Assembly: GCA_965208775.1 (NCBI GenBank)
Contig: OZ242360.1
Span: forward strand, 248,001-312,000
DNA: 64,000 nucleotides
From: JAPOVO01 sp026708165
GTDB taxonomy: Bacteria > Chloroflexota > UBA11872 > VXNJ01
Direction of reading: 5' to 3'
Position 1 is the first letter of the stretch, and every line of letters begins with the position of its first letter. The position numbers were made by a program, and so were the translations under genes. Positions 17,903 to 26,743 of the stretch are shown here, piece after piece. A model generated the notes under the pieces. It did not search any database and was not told the DNA's origin. It worked only from the letters and a program-made list of their open reading frames with translations.

Positions 17903-19438
17903 ATGTCGAACTTCGTAAGACAATTGGATACCTATCAGTCTCTCCGGCGGACCAATTGCATTGCCATGATCCTCGAGGACGACGTCGCAGAGTCGGACCG
18001 GATTGGCTGGCGAATCGAGCAGGCCAGTCCCGACCCCGACAATCCTCTGATCGAACCCGCGTATCCCTGGGATAGCGGGGTAGTTTTCAGCCACGGCACT
18101 GTCGCCAAAGACCCAATCGACGACCTCTGGAAAGCATGGTACTCATGCGCTCCGTTTGGCACTCACGACTGGCGTCTGGCCTACGCAACCTCCGAAGATG
18201 GCGTTAACTGGACCCGCCCGGCTCTCGACTTGTGCCCGTATCCTGGCTACGACGGTACCAATATTCTCATCGACGCCGACGCCGGGGGCATCAATCTCTA
18301 CGCCTCTGTACTGATCGATCCCACCGCTGATCCGAGTAGCAGATACGAGATGTTCTTGATGCGGCTGCCCAAGTACGGGTTCGACAGACGCGCGTCACCA
18401 TGGCTGCAGCCCGAAATAGTCATCGACGGGCTGCCACTTCCGGCCGGTCAGTCGAGCCATTCGCCTGGCATGTATAGATACGTTTCGCCCGACGGAATCA
18501 GATGGACTCCCGAAGCCGGGCCCATGTTGCTCCTCCAAGACCAGCCCCGCAACATCAACTACCGCTCCAATTTGGATACGGCGGACGGAGCCTTCGTATA
18601 CCGTGCCTCCAACGGCGGCTATCTCGCGTATCACAAGATCTCCGAACCGATGCACCCCGGCGGCCTGGTACCGTATGACGTCGGGTCGCCCCGACGTCGC
18701 ATCATCGTGCGACGAACGAGCGCGGACGGCCTGGAATTCAGTCCCTATGAGATCGTGCTCGCGCCGGACTGGCGCGACGCTCAGGACCTCCAGTTCATGG
18801 AGCTGACCTCTACGCCCATCGACGGCGGATACCTCGGCATCGCCACCTGCTACCACCCGCTGACGCAGACCATCGATCTTCAGTTTGCGGGAAGCGCAGA
18901 CGGCAGGCACTGGCGCCGTCCCGGCCGGCTGCCTTGTCTACCACTCGCTCCGCTTGGGGACTACGGAGGGGGCATGATCTGGCCGACTCACCACCTCATC
19001 GAGGACGGTGAGAATACGTTCGTGTATTACGGCGGACTGGAAGGTTTGCACGGCGACGCCTCGCAAAACGAGCCGTCCATCTGGCAGTTCAACGGCGCCA
19101 TATGCCGGGCGCGTTGGGAGCACAACCGCTACTGGGCGGCCGTGCCGGGCCCCGGTGGGAACATCGAGTCAAGCCTGACAACTCATCCGCTCGCCGTCGG
19201 CGGCAAGAGTCTTTCGGTCAATGCCGTCACTGTCAAAGATGGTCTCCTCCGAGCTGAGCTCTTGGACAGCACTGGCAATCCCATCGAGGGCTTCGGTTTG
19301 GACGATTTCACTCCCTGGCAGGGAGACGCCAAGTCGGTCCTGCTTCACTGGGCGGGTGGGGACTCATGCCCGATAGAAGTCGCGGCGGTGCGATTCCATC
19401 TCCGCCGCGCCAGACTCTACGGATTCGCCTGGAGCTAG
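17903..19438 (+). CDS. glycosidase-like five-bladed beta-propeller protein
   Basis: A 511-residue protein without a signal peptide. It carries repeats typical of GH32/43/62/68-clan propellers: LAYATSEDGVNWTRP, YRYVSPDGIRWTPE, GSADGRHWRRPG and VRRTSADGLEFSP, each placing an Asp-Gly turn before a Trp-containing strand. Acidic residues at WDSGVVF and RSNLDT are candidates for the catalytic or binding positions, but I cannot name the nucleophile. A C-terminal beta-sandwich-like part follows (~420-511). ATG 17903 is preceded by GAGGAGGGGTGG. Substrate is unknown; it may process oligosaccharides inside the cell. Confidence 0.8.
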   Translation: MSNFVRQLDTYQSLRRTNCIAMILEDDVAESDRIGWRIEQASPDPDNPLIEPAYPWDSGVVFSHGTVAKDPIDDLWKAWYSCAPFGTHDWRLAYATSEDGVNWTRPALDLCPYPGYDGTNILIDADAGGINLYASVLIDPTADPSSRYEMFLMRLPKYGFDRRASPWLQPEIVIDGLPLPAGQSSHSPGMYRYVSPDGIRWTPEAGPMLLLQDQPRNINYRSNLDTADGAFVYRASNGGYLAYHKISEPMHPGGLVPYDVGSPRRRIIVRRTSADGLEFSPYEIVLAPDWRDAQDLQFMELTSTPIDGGYLGIATCYHPLTQTIDLQFAGSADGRHWRRPGRLPCLPLAPLGDYGGGMIWPTHHLIEDGENTFVYYGGLEGLHGDASQNEPSIWQFNGAICRARWEHNRYWAAVPGPGGNIESSLTTHPLAVGGKSLSVNAVTVKDGLLRAELLDSTGNPIEGFGLDDFTPWQGDAKSVLLHWAGGDSCPIEVAAVRFHLRRARLYGFAWS

Positions 19439-19578
19439 CCTCGGCGGCGAGGACCGCAGTCTTTGAATCTCAGCGCGCGATAGGCCACCTCTTCTATTTT
19501 GCCGGAGGCCAAGGCTCTGGCGTCGAGTTGACTCGGCGGGACGTGAAGTGGATGGTGTTTGCGATCCGCTATTCAGCT

Positions 19579-19731
19579 TCAGGCAAAGCCCATACAGTAG
19601 AGATTCCTAACGCGCTCAACCGCCTCATCTGAGAGCGTCTTTCCTGATGCCCTCACATTCTCGTCAACTTCGCGCTCGGACATCACTCCTGCAACGGCAG
19701 ACACGGCCAATCGATCGAGATCCCATCGGTG
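19579..19731 (-). pseudogene. C-terminal remnant of an aldo/keto reductase (4Fe-4S type)
   Basis: Between a TAA and a TGA, the minus strand reads AVSAVAGVMSEREVDENVRA, then SGKTLSDEAVERVRNLYCMG. This fits the C-terminal cofactor segment and the first cysteine of the ferredoxin-like tail in iron-sulfur aldo/keto reductases. No barrel precedes it, and the frame ends before a CxxC could form. The rest of the 19439-19737 gap shows nothing I can assign. Confidence 0.5.
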
Positions 19732-19737
19732 TTAGGT

Positions 19738-20958
19738 TCACGGGGCTGCGTACATACTCACTGCCCCTTGGGGAAAGACGTTAACTACGGGCGACCGGCT
19801 CTTTGACTGCGACTCGAGTACTTCGATGGCGTCTTCCAGGTCCCGGAACAGCTCGAAACCTTCCGGAGCTTCTTGCTTGAACTCTACCGGGCTTATGTTC
19901 GGCGAATAGCACAACATCTGCCGATCCAGGTAGTATCCCGGCCTTGTCAATCTGTCGGGTCCTCCGGTCCGCCTTTTGTGTTCCAGCATCTGGTGGTACC
20001 CAAATCCCTCCACAGCGTCGGCCGCACACAGGACTACGCCGTCCGAACGCACACTGTGTATTACCCCGAATCCGTTTGCGAGCGCTTTGAGCGCTTGCAT
20101 CATCTCCGAGTCCTGAGGGGCCGCGCTTATCACCGTCATGTCTGCATTGGGCTGCGCCTCCACGGCGTACAGCTTCTTGCCCAGCTCGACGCCTACCCGA
20201 TGTGCCTGAATGTAGTGCCCACAGAACAGCGCCGCAGCCTTCATCTCTCGGTTCAGGACCGGATTCACCACGAAATCGGGCGGACAGAACGCCACGATGT
20301 TCTCGATCTCCGCACGGTCCGCGTTGCCGTCGACGATCCCTCGCTCGGAGTTTTGTTTGAACTGGTCCGACAAATGATGGGAGGTGATGGTCTCGTAACT
20401 GCTGACGCCCGGCATGGTCAGCTTCGCCCCGCCGCCAAATCCGGCCGTCGGATGCGGAATGATTCCCCCGCAAGTAACCCTCAGGTCTGCGTTGACGTAG
20501 TCGGAATTCATCTTCACGGGAATGCCAGCCTCGGTATCGCCAAGATATACAAGGTCCTCCCAAGGCGAAGGATTAATGCACCGATAGGTATCAACTATCC
20601 TCTGACCGGCCTTTCGGCGGAACTCCGGGAGTGTCATTGGCCGATGGAGCGCGAGTCCGGCCAGGACCGTGATCTGATGATCTTCCACGCCCCCCGCATG
20701 CAGCTCCTCGATTATGTGCGGCAGAAACTGCCAGGCTGGTGTCGGCCGGGTGTTGTCGTCCACGACCACAACAACGTTGCCTTTTCCGCGGGCGAGTCTC
20801 GAAAGCCGGTCGGCGCCAATCGGATTAGCCAGCGCCTTTCGCATCTCTTGGGCTCCCAGCGTCGGTGCGTCCGAGATGGCAGCGTAGTTCACCTGCCAGG
20901 CGTCGGGAAGCTCGATGGTTTCGGTTCGGTCATAAAGCGGAATCTCGAATCGCGCCAT
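19738..20958 (-). CDS. larA: LarA-family nickel-dependent racemase
   Basis: A 406-residue lactate-racemase-family protein. Key residues of the nickel-pincer enzyme are all recognisable: DDNTRPTP, His105 (LALHRPMT), His169 and Lys179 (HPTAGFGGGAK), and His195. The spacings 169-179-195 equal the 174-184-200 spacing known for Lactiplantibacillus LarA, where Lys holds the cofactor and His200 the nickel. The likely reaction is racemisation or epimerisation of a 2-hydroxy acid or sugar acid. ATG 20958 has AGGAGG nine bases upstream. No cofactor-synthesis genes (larB, larC, larE) are in the window. Confidence 0.9.
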   Translation of the reverse strand: MARFEIPLYDRTETIELPDAWQVNYAAISDAPTLGAQEMRKALANPIGADRLSRLARGKGNVVVVVDDNTRPTPAWQFLPHIIEELHAGGVEDHQITVLAGLALHRPMTLPEFRRKAGQRIVDTYRCINPSPWEDLVYLGDTEAGIPVKMNSDYVNADLRVTCGGIIPHPTAGFGGGAKLTMPGVSSYETITSHHLSDQFKQNSERGIVDGNADRAEIENIVAFCPPDFVVNPVLNREMKAAALFCGHYIQAHRVGVELGKKLYAVEAQPNADMTVISAAPQDSEMMQALKALANGFGVIHSVRSDGVVLCAADAVEGFGYHQMLEHKRRTGGPDRLTRPGYYLDRQMLCYSPNISPVEFKQEAPEGFELFRDLEDAIEVLESQSKSRSPVVNVFPQGAVSMYAAP

Positions 20959-21275
20959 TCGAGCCAGCCTCCTGCGTTATTGAATGCGGTCTCGCCAAAG
21001 TGTAGGGGTGTTTGAGGGAGAGCCGCCAGCTAACTCCTACGGAGTTGAATTCGCGGGACGATGCGGCAGGCGAATGCACGGGAATTTGAATACAACGATT
21101 GGTTTGCGTCCAACGGCTTGGACGTATATTCAGCATCAATCCCAGATATTCGCAAAGTGTACGGATGCTTGCGATCGACAAATCGTTAACGACTAGGGTG
21201 GGCGCGATCAACCGACTATGGTCGAGCCTATAGACCTGAGGGTGACAGGAATTTCCCGGGGCACTAAACCCGGCG
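20959..21275. other. intergenic region upstream of the larA-like gene
   Basis: The 317 bases between the larA-like gene and the alpha/beta hydrolase (both minus strand) show no gene I can support. They hold the larA ribosome site at the left and a hairpin at the right end that overlaps the hydrolase stop codon. The gap and hairpin suggest that the larA-like gene has its own promoter here. Confidence 0.5.
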
Positions 21276-21280
21276 TCACC
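21241..21280 (-). terminator. stem-loop overlapping the hydrolase stop codon
   Basis: Outer arms GGTGAC (21241-21246) and GTCACC (21275-21280) enclose inner arms CCGGG (21256-21260) and CCCGG (21269-21273) with an 8-base loop. The hydrolase TGA lies in the outer arm. No T-run follows, so it may be a weak terminator or a 3'-protecting structure. Confidence 0.4.
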
Positions 21281-22154
21281 GCTGGTCAACAAACGTCAGG
21301 ATTTCCCTAGCGACATCGTGAGGCTTCTCTTCAGGCAACATGTGCGACACGCCCGGGACGACAACCGTTTTGCAGTCCCTGATCGCCTCCGCAAACCTTG
21401 GGGCATAGCTCGCCGGTATCACTCCGTCATCAGCACCCCAGACAACCAACGTCGGCATCGTCAATCTATACAACCGCCGGCTAAGCCCGCGATTCGGGAT
21501 CGGCCACAGGAACCTGGCCGCCGACATCATCATCGTCGCCCGCTCCACGAGGTTGTCGATCAACGCCCTGCCCTCCACCGTGTCCGGGTCGACCTCGGTA
21601 GCGGCCTCCACCGGAGCCTTGGCCAGCGCCAACGCTCCTTCCGAATTGGCGTCTGAGTAGAACGCGCGGGCCTGTTCTTGAGGCGAGGCCGCGAAGAAGT
21701 CGAACGTCGGCTCGCTGTCATCCCAGAGGCCGAAGGGGGCCAGCAAGACCAGGTGGCTGAATCGCTCCGGCGCCGCTGCCGCCAGCTCCGCCGCGAACAT
21801 TCCGCCAAGCGAGTGGCCGACTAGCGGCAGACCCCGAAGGCCCAGCCGATCCAGGATCTCAAGGTAATAGATCACCAGGTCGTGCATGTCGGCGAGTTCC
21901 TCACCGCCCGTAGACGCCCCATATCCTGGAATCAACGGCGCGACTACCTGGCGGCGCTTCGCCAGCTCGGCCACGAGTGGATCTCCCTCACACCCAAGCA
22001 AACCGTGCAGAAGGAACACTGGGCTCCCTTCGCCGCGCTCCACCAGTTCGACCTGTTGACCGCTGCCTTCAAGGCGGATCCGGTATCGACGAGGCGGCGT
22101 CAAGCTGGAACTGCCGGTCTTGTCGCTTCCCGCGTTATCGCGTTCTGCGGCCAC
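21276..22154 (-). CDS. alpha/beta fold hydrolase
   Basis: A 292-residue classical alpha/beta hydrolase. It shows HGLLG after strand 3, the nucleophile elbow VGHSLGGMFAAEL, the acid loop WGADDGVIPA and the base loop PGVSHMLPEEKP. The family includes esterases, lactonases and C-C hydrolases, so the reaction is open. The GTG start at 22154 has GAGG seven bases upstream, which supports a 55-base overlap with the 3' end of the luciferase-like gene and hence coupled expression. Confidence 0.9.
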   Translation of the reverse strand: MAAERDNAGSDKTGSSSLTPPRRYRIRLEGSGQQVELVERGEGSPVFLLHGLLGCEGDPLVAELAKRRQVVAPLIPGYGASTGGEELADMHDLVIYYLEILDRLGLRGLPLVGHSLGGMFAAELAAAAPERFSHLVLLAPFGLWDDSEPTFDFFAASPQEQARAFYSDANSEGALALAKAPVEAATEVDPDTVEGRALIDNLVERATMMMSAARFLWPIPNRGLSRRLYRLTMPTLVVWGADDGVIPASYAPRFAEAIRDCKTVVVPGVSHMLPEEKPHDVAREILTFVDQR

Positions 22155-23329
22155 CAGTGGTCCTCGTACTCACTCCACAGATGTCGAAGGTTTGGCAGCA
22201 CCTCTTTCGACGTAAGCTCGATGTTCTCCAGCGCCAATTCATGCGGCGCCGAGCCGAACTGGTTGAGGATCATAAGGTGGCCGATTCTTAGACCCTTAAT
22301 CACTTGTTCCAGTTGCTCGGTAACTTGCGACGGGGTGCCGGCGACTATGTTGCCGGCTTCCCGCAGGTCATCGAATGTCTTAGTCTCTACGCTCGGCCTG
22401 CCGAATCTCGATATCGTCTGCGCCAGCAGTCCAGCCCGTATCGTGTCTATGGTCCTGTAGCCGGGAGCGTCGTTGAAACCCTCGTACACGTAAAGCATCT
22501 TGTTGTAGAAGTACTCGGCGTGCTCCGCCCATTTGTCCTGCAACTCCTGCTCGCTGCGAGCAACGCATACCAGTTGCAGGAATCCGGCATGATACGGATT
22601 GTCCACTCCTGCTTCGTTGGCGACCTTCCAGAACCCATCCATTACTTTCTTTCCACGCTTGTACCCTGAATAAGACAGGTACGCGTAGAGATGTCCCTTG
22701 CGTATGCACGTATCCCACGTCTCGATCGATCCTGCCCCCGGTACCCAGACGGGTGGACGCGGTTTCTGGATCGGCCGCGGCCAGATATTTACATAGCGAA
22801 GCTGCGTGTATTTTCCGTCGAACGAGAACACCTCGTCCTCTTCCCACGCCTTAAGTATCAGATCCTCAGCCTCGGCGTACTTGTCTCTCAGCGACGCCGG
22901 ACTGACCCCATAGCCGTATGCGGTATCCGCGCACGTCCCTACTGGGAAGCCGGCCACCAGTCGGCCGCCACTGATGCAGTCCAGCATCGCGAACTCTTCG
23001 GCTACCCGGATCGGCGGGTTGTACAAAGCTATCGAATTTCCCATAACGATGATTGCTACGTCACGGGTCTCTCTCGACATCGCCGCCGCCATCAGATTGG
23101 GCGAGGGCATGATGCCGTAGGCGTTTTGATGATGTTCGTTGACGCAGATGCCGTCGTATCCCATTTCGGCGGCAAATTTGAGCTCATCGAGGGTCTGGTT
23201 GTAGATCCTGTGCGCGGTTTCCGCATCAAACAGATGCGATGGCACGTCTACCCAGACGCTGTGGTACTTTTCCCGAAAGTCTTTGGGGAGATTCCTGTAA
23301 GGACACAGGTGGAACATCTCAAGCTTCAT
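22100..23329 (-). CDS. LLM-class flavin-dependent oxidoreductase (luciferase-like)
   Basis: A 409-residue TIM-barrel flavin monooxygenase-like enzyme. It has VNEHHQNAYGIMPSPNLMAA near the N-terminus and LDCISGGRLVAGFPVG, both hallmarks of bacterial luciferase-like enzymes that use reduced FMN or F420. The C-terminal PSQVTEQLEQVIKGLRIGHL matches the usual flavin-phosphate end region. ATG 23329 follows GGGGGAAG. A candidate promoter is 40-70 bases upstream. It overlaps the downstream hydrolase gene, so an oxidise-then-hydrolyse pair is plausible but unproven. Confidence 0.92.
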   Translation of the reverse strand: MKLEMFHLCPYRNLPKDFREKYHSVWVDVPSHLFDAETAHRIYNQTLDELKFAAEMGYDGICVNEHHQNAYGIMPSPNLMAAAMSRETRDVAIIVMGNSIALYNPPIRVAEEFAMLDCISGGRLVAGFPVGTCADTAYGYGVSPASLRDKYAEAEDLILKAWEEDEVFSFDGKYTQLRYVNIWPRPIQKPRPPVWVPGAGSIETWDTCIRKGHLYAYLSYSGYKRGKKVMDGFWKVANEAGVDNPYHAGFLQLVCVARSEQELQDKWAEHAEYFYNKMLYVYEGFNDAPGYRTIDTIRAGLLAQTISRFGRPSVETKTFDDLREAGNIVAGTPSQVTEQLEQVIKGLRIGHLMILNQFGSAPHELALENIELTSKEVLPNLRHLWSEYEDHWWPQNAITREATRPAVPA

Positions 23330-23369
23330 TTATCGCTTCCCCCGTCCTCGCCCAACGCACAGTAGGCCG

Positions 23370-23398
23370 ATCATTGCGATGTCGCTCGACTCTGTCAA
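23370..23398 (-). promoter_or_regulatory. sigma-70-like promoter for the luciferase-like gene
   Basis: On the minus strand TTGACA (23398-23393) is followed after exactly 17 bases by AATGAT (23375-23370). The start codon at 23329 is about 40 bases downstream of the -10 element. The perfect -35 and ideal spacing make this the best promoter match I found; the remaining ~200 bases up to 23600 show no gene. Confidence 0.5.
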
Positions 23399-23600
23399 GG
23401 ACTGCCTTTGGCATAGGCCGGAGTCCTTTTTACCTCGACCTTGGCTGAGAGATAGCAACCTAGACATCGGCGGAACCCGCAAGCAGGACCACGCCAACGC
23501 TTCATTCAACTGCTACCTGGCGGCCCGTCGTCGCAGCATGTATTCCGCCGTACTAAATGTCAGCGGACACTGGTGTCTAACCGGCTTCCAGTCAACAGTG

Positions 23601-23945
23601 CTACTTCTCGCTGCTAGAGGAGTTCGCCTCGAATCGAAATACTTCGGGTATCAGCGGAAACTCGGCGTCCCCACTGGTCGGGCTAACTGAGGATTCGAAG
23701 AAATGGCTGTGCACCTGGTTCCAGCGCGTATGCTCAGGGTCTTCGTTGAGAATCCTCATGGACCGCCGGAAATCCGCCGCCTCCATGAAGAAATAGAGAG
23801 TCGTCCGGTCTCGAAATATGCTGAAGTTCGCAATTCCGCAGTCGCCGAGCGCCTGCAGGACCGAAGGCCACACCTCCTTGTGGACACGATCGTATTCGTC
23901 CTCGAATCCGCGATTGAGCCTCAACGTGAAAAATGCTCGCTCCAT
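23601..23945 (-). CDS. rhaM: L-rhamnose mutarotase (RhaM/DUF718 family)
   Basis: A 114-residue ferredoxin-like dimeric mutarotase that interconverts alpha and beta anomers of L-rhamnose or a similar 6-deoxysugar. From ATG 23945 the protein has Tyr18 and His22 (EYDRVHKEVWP), the same positions as the catalytic pair in E. coli RhaM. SIFRDRTTLYFFME and HTRWNQVHSHFF continue the fold. A longer frame exists upstream, but AGGGAG nine bases before 23945 and family length favour this start. It suggests the nearby genes handle 6-deoxysugars. Confidence 0.88.
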   Translation of the reverse strand: MERAFFTLRLNRGFEDEYDRVHKEVWPSVLQALGDCGIANFSIFRDRTTLYFFMEAADFRRSMRILNEDPEHTRWNQVHSHFFESSVSPTSGDAEFPLIPEVFRFEANSSSSEK

Positions 23946-24097
23946 CTCCTCTAACTCCCTGCGTGCGGGACACAAATTCTCGACTGCAAGAGTGTAATTC
24001 CACGGGTAGCCGCCCATACACGGACGAGTCGACAGGTCCATCTCCGCATACCGACGCGACTTGTATTACGACTGGCCGGCAATCGCCGCCCAGAGAG

Positions 24098-24592
24098 TCA
24101 CCGCGTGAGCGCCCGCAGCCTCTCGTAGTAGCCGATGATCTCCAGATCGTTGAGTCTGCATGATTGAGCCTCGACCGAGGTAAGAAGGTCGAGGATCTCT
24201 TGCTGAGCCGGATAGTCCGACCTTCCCAAGAGGTTTATGAGCTGCAACTTCAGAGACTCCAGATTCGCCCTACACTCTTCAGTCAACTTAGGATCATCGA
24301 GCTCGAAGAAGCCTTTCTCGAACCCCTCCTCCATGAGCTGTTTCCGTTCCGCTCCTAGCTGGTCCCAGGTTGTCCTTAGCATGTGGTGCATCAGCCTGGC
24401 CTGCCGCTCTATCGAACTGGCCATACCGGGAGGAAGAGTTGCCGTGGGACTTGCAACGGATGCCGGCGCCTGGGACTGGTCTGCCTCGCCGCCTCCGCAA
24501 GAGACGAATACCGCCAAGGTCAAAAACAAGAGGAGGAACTTCAGAGTCGACGCCAAGCAGCCGAGCTTACGACGGATGAATCGCTGTCTCAT
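24098..24592 (-). CDS. hypothetical lipoprotein
   Basis: A 164-residue protein with a basic N-terminus (MRQRFIRRK), a hydrophobic segment (FLLLFLTLAVF) and a lipobox-like VSC followed by Gly residues, then a Ser/Pro/Thr linker. The remainder is helical with two cysteines (TEECRAN and AQSCRLN) that could form a disulfide outside the membrane. I do not recognise a family. It is divergent from the next lipoprotein gene, with ~200 bases between them for promoters. Confidence 0.65.
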   Translation of the reverse strand: MRQRFIRRKLGCLASTLKFLLLFLTLAVFVSCGGGEADQSQAPASVASPTATLPPGMASSIERQARLMHHMLRTTWDQLGAERKQLMEEGFEKGFFELDDPKLTEECRANLESLKLQLINLLGRSDYPAQQEILDLLTSVEAQSCRLNDLEIIGYYERLRALTR

Positions 24593-24801
24593 GATGCGTT
24601 TCCGGAGTCGGGGGCTTCGGGCCGCTGAGTAAGGCAGGTTAGTCTCGCCATATGCAAGATGAACAACCTATTTCAACCCCCCTTTCAATCGCTCTGCTGA
24701 CACACCGTAATGCGCACTACGCCTTCTTGCGAAACAATCGCGTAACGGCGGCAATGATAACGATAAGTTCGCTGAATGGGACTCCGTCAGAATCCATTCC
24801 A

Positions 24802-25809
24802 ATGAAAAGAAGACGGGGCGAGGTCAAGTATCACGAACTACACGGGCATTTCGCAGCCCTTCTGCTATGCCTGGCGCTGGTAGCAGCTTGTGGCGAAGCA
24901 AGTCCACCATTCGGCAAACAATCGCCCAAAGGCAAGACAAGCGTCACGGACGACGCCATTCCAAGGCAACAATCCCCTTCAGTCGCGCCCTCGCCAGTCG
25001 CCCAGGAGCCGGAGCAGGAAGCGCAGAAATCGCCTTTCATCGGTCCGCTCAATTTTCGGCAACAGTTCCTGCCCGAAGTGCTCCGGGTGTTTCAAAAGAT
25101 ACTCGACGAGGATCTGGATGAATCGATTTCGGTAGACGTGCTAAACGACGTCGATTTCGCGGATGGAAGCAAATACGCCACGACCGGTGTATATGCAGGT
25201 CCTGCTTTCGTTCTCCTGGGAGACGATCAAGCTGTTCACATATACCTCAGGTCCGGCTCCTATTTGCGCCTTGCCAACGCTCTGGGCATTGAGCTCGGGC
25301 ACGCCGTTCAACGAAGACGGCTGGGAAACGAGGCGTACGAGGCGCTCAGGAGAGACTACCCTCATGTCGTTTCCGCCCGCGCCAAAGCGATCCAGAGGGC
25401 GCTGCTAATTGGCATTCAGGAATCAGGAGCGCTATCAGCCGGTCTAACCGCACCCAAGGACCCGTTGTGGCTGACGAGGCTGGATGCGTTTCTCGACCAG
25501 GAGGTAGACAATCTCGCCGACTCGGAGCCGTTTGCAATATCGTTCTTTCTCGTCTGGAACGCGGCGCTGAGCGATCCCGACCTCAATTTCGCCGCCGAAC
25601 TCAGGGAATCAGGGCAACTCTCGTTCGACTCGGCGAGCACGCTCTCCCGCAAGCTGCTGGATGCCGACCTCACTTACTTCCACGAGATGCGGTCGCGTAT
25701 CTCCGCCGATCAAGCCGCCGAAATCCGCAGCTTGCTTCTAACCCGGTTCGTTGAAGATGTGGAGAGCTATCCCTCGTACGATCTGATATCGGGATTCCTG
25801 CTGCCCTGA
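24802..25809 (+). CDS. hypothetical lipoprotein with a degenerate zincin-like motif
   Basis: A 335-residue exported protein from ATG 24802: basic start (MKRRRGE), hydrophobic core (FAALLLCLALVA) and lipobox AAC at Cys30, then a Pro/Gln-rich linker to ~75. The body is mostly helical. Residues 163-167 read IELGH in the context LGIELGHAVQRRRLG, which looks like the metallopeptidase HELGHAVQ with the first His replaced by Ile. An upstream ATG at 24652 would add 50 residues before the signal peptide and is less likely. I cannot assign a function; loss of the His argues against zinc protease activity. Confidence 0.65.
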   Translation: MKRRRGEVKYHELHGHFAALLLCLALVAACGEASPPFGKQSPKGKTSVTDDAIPRQQSPSVAPSPVAQEPEQEAQKSPFIGPLNFRQQFLPEVLRVFQKILDEDLDESISVDVLNDVDFADGSKYATTGVYAGPAFVLLGDDQAVHIYLRSGSYLRLANALGIELGHAVQRRRLGNEAYEALRRDYPHVVSARAKAIQRALLIGIQESGALSAGLTAPKDPLWLTRLDAFLDQEVDNLADSEPFAISFFLVWNAALSDPDLNFAAELRESGQLSFDSASTLSRKLLDADLTYFHEMRSRISADQAAEIRSLLLTRFVEDVESYPSYDLISGFLLP

Positions 25810-25840
25810 CTCGAAGAAAAGTCCGCTCGAAACCGGGCGT

Positions 25841-26734
25841 CTAGCCCTTAAGGCCGGAAAGTGTGATGCCGCCAATGAGAAACTTCTGGGAGATCAGAAA
25901 GATTCCTATCAATGGCGCCGACCCGATTACGGAACCGGCAAGGATATACGGCCAGAATACGCGCTGCTCGTCCTTGAACAGGTTGAGCCCAACCGTTATG
26001 GGGTACTTCTCATAGTCTGTCAGAACCACCAACGGCCATATGAACGACTGCCACTCAGCCAAGACTATGAAGACGCCCAGGGTGATCATCGCCGGTTTGG
26101 CCAGTGGAATGATTATCTGCCAGTAGATCCTTAGCCTGCCCGCGCCGTCGATGAGAGCTGCGTCCTCGAGCTCTGACGGAATATTGAGGAAGAACTGCCT
26201 TAGAAGGAACACTCCAAACGCGCCAGCAAAACTCGGAATGACGACGCCCGTGAAGGTATTGGCAAGTCCCATCGAGTAGACCAAGACATACGTCGGAATC
26301 AAGGTGACCGATCCCGGCAGCATCATCGTCGTCAGAAATGCCAGAAATACGATGTTGTTTCCCTTGAACTGAATTCTTGCAAAGGCGTAAGCAGCGAGCG
26401 AATTAATGAGGAGCTGCGCGACAAGTACCACAGCCGAGTAAGCGAAGCTGTTACGCAGGTAAACAGTTACCCTACCGATACCAACGGCGTTCAAATAGGC
26501 TTCCAGCGACCACGTTTCGGGCCAGAGACTGTACGGATCGGTGTAGAAGTTGTCGATCGTCTTGAAGGAGTTAATGACCATCCAGTAGTAAGGAAGAACG
26601 GTGACCACCGCGAGGATGATCAGGACGCCATACACGAGGGCCATGAACGAGGTATCCATCACCAACGCTTGCACACGAGAACGACGCGCTGTCGCTTCCA
26701 TCTCGTGACGCGTCGCCTTTTGCAATACTGCCAA
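25841..26734 (-). CDS. carbohydrate ABC transporter permease, MalG type
   Basis: A 297-residue permease with about six helices, EAA loop LEDAALIDGAGRLRIYWQI and the typical tail LIGGITLSGLKG. It pairs with the MalF-type subunit whose gene ends nine bases upstream. The TTG start at 26734 has a modest GGCGGG four bases before it. As in the other importers here, no ATPase gene is linked. It is the final gene of the binding protein-MalF-MalG operon. Confidence 0.93.
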   Translation of the reverse strand: MAVLQKATRHEMEATARRSRVQALVMDTSFMALVYGVLIILAVVTVLPYYWMVINSFKTIDNFYTDPYSLWPETWSLEAYLNAVGIGRVTVYLRNSFAYSAVVLVAQLLINSLAAYAFARIQFKGNNIVFLAFLTTMMLPGSVTLIPTYVLVYSMGLANTFTGVVIPSFAGAFGVFLLRQFFLNIPSELEDAALIDGAGRLRIYWQIIIPLAKPAMITLGVFIVLAEWQSFIWPLVVLTDYEKYPITVGLNLFKDEQRVFWPYILAGSVIGSAPLIGIFLISQKFLIGGITLSGLKG

Positions 26735-26743
26735 TTTGCCCGC

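Noticed and set aside
19366..19632. 88-codon plus-strand frame after the propeller gene
   Set aside because: It overlaps the end of the propeller gene, has no ribosome site and no family resemblance; the minus strand here carries a better-supported reductase remnant.
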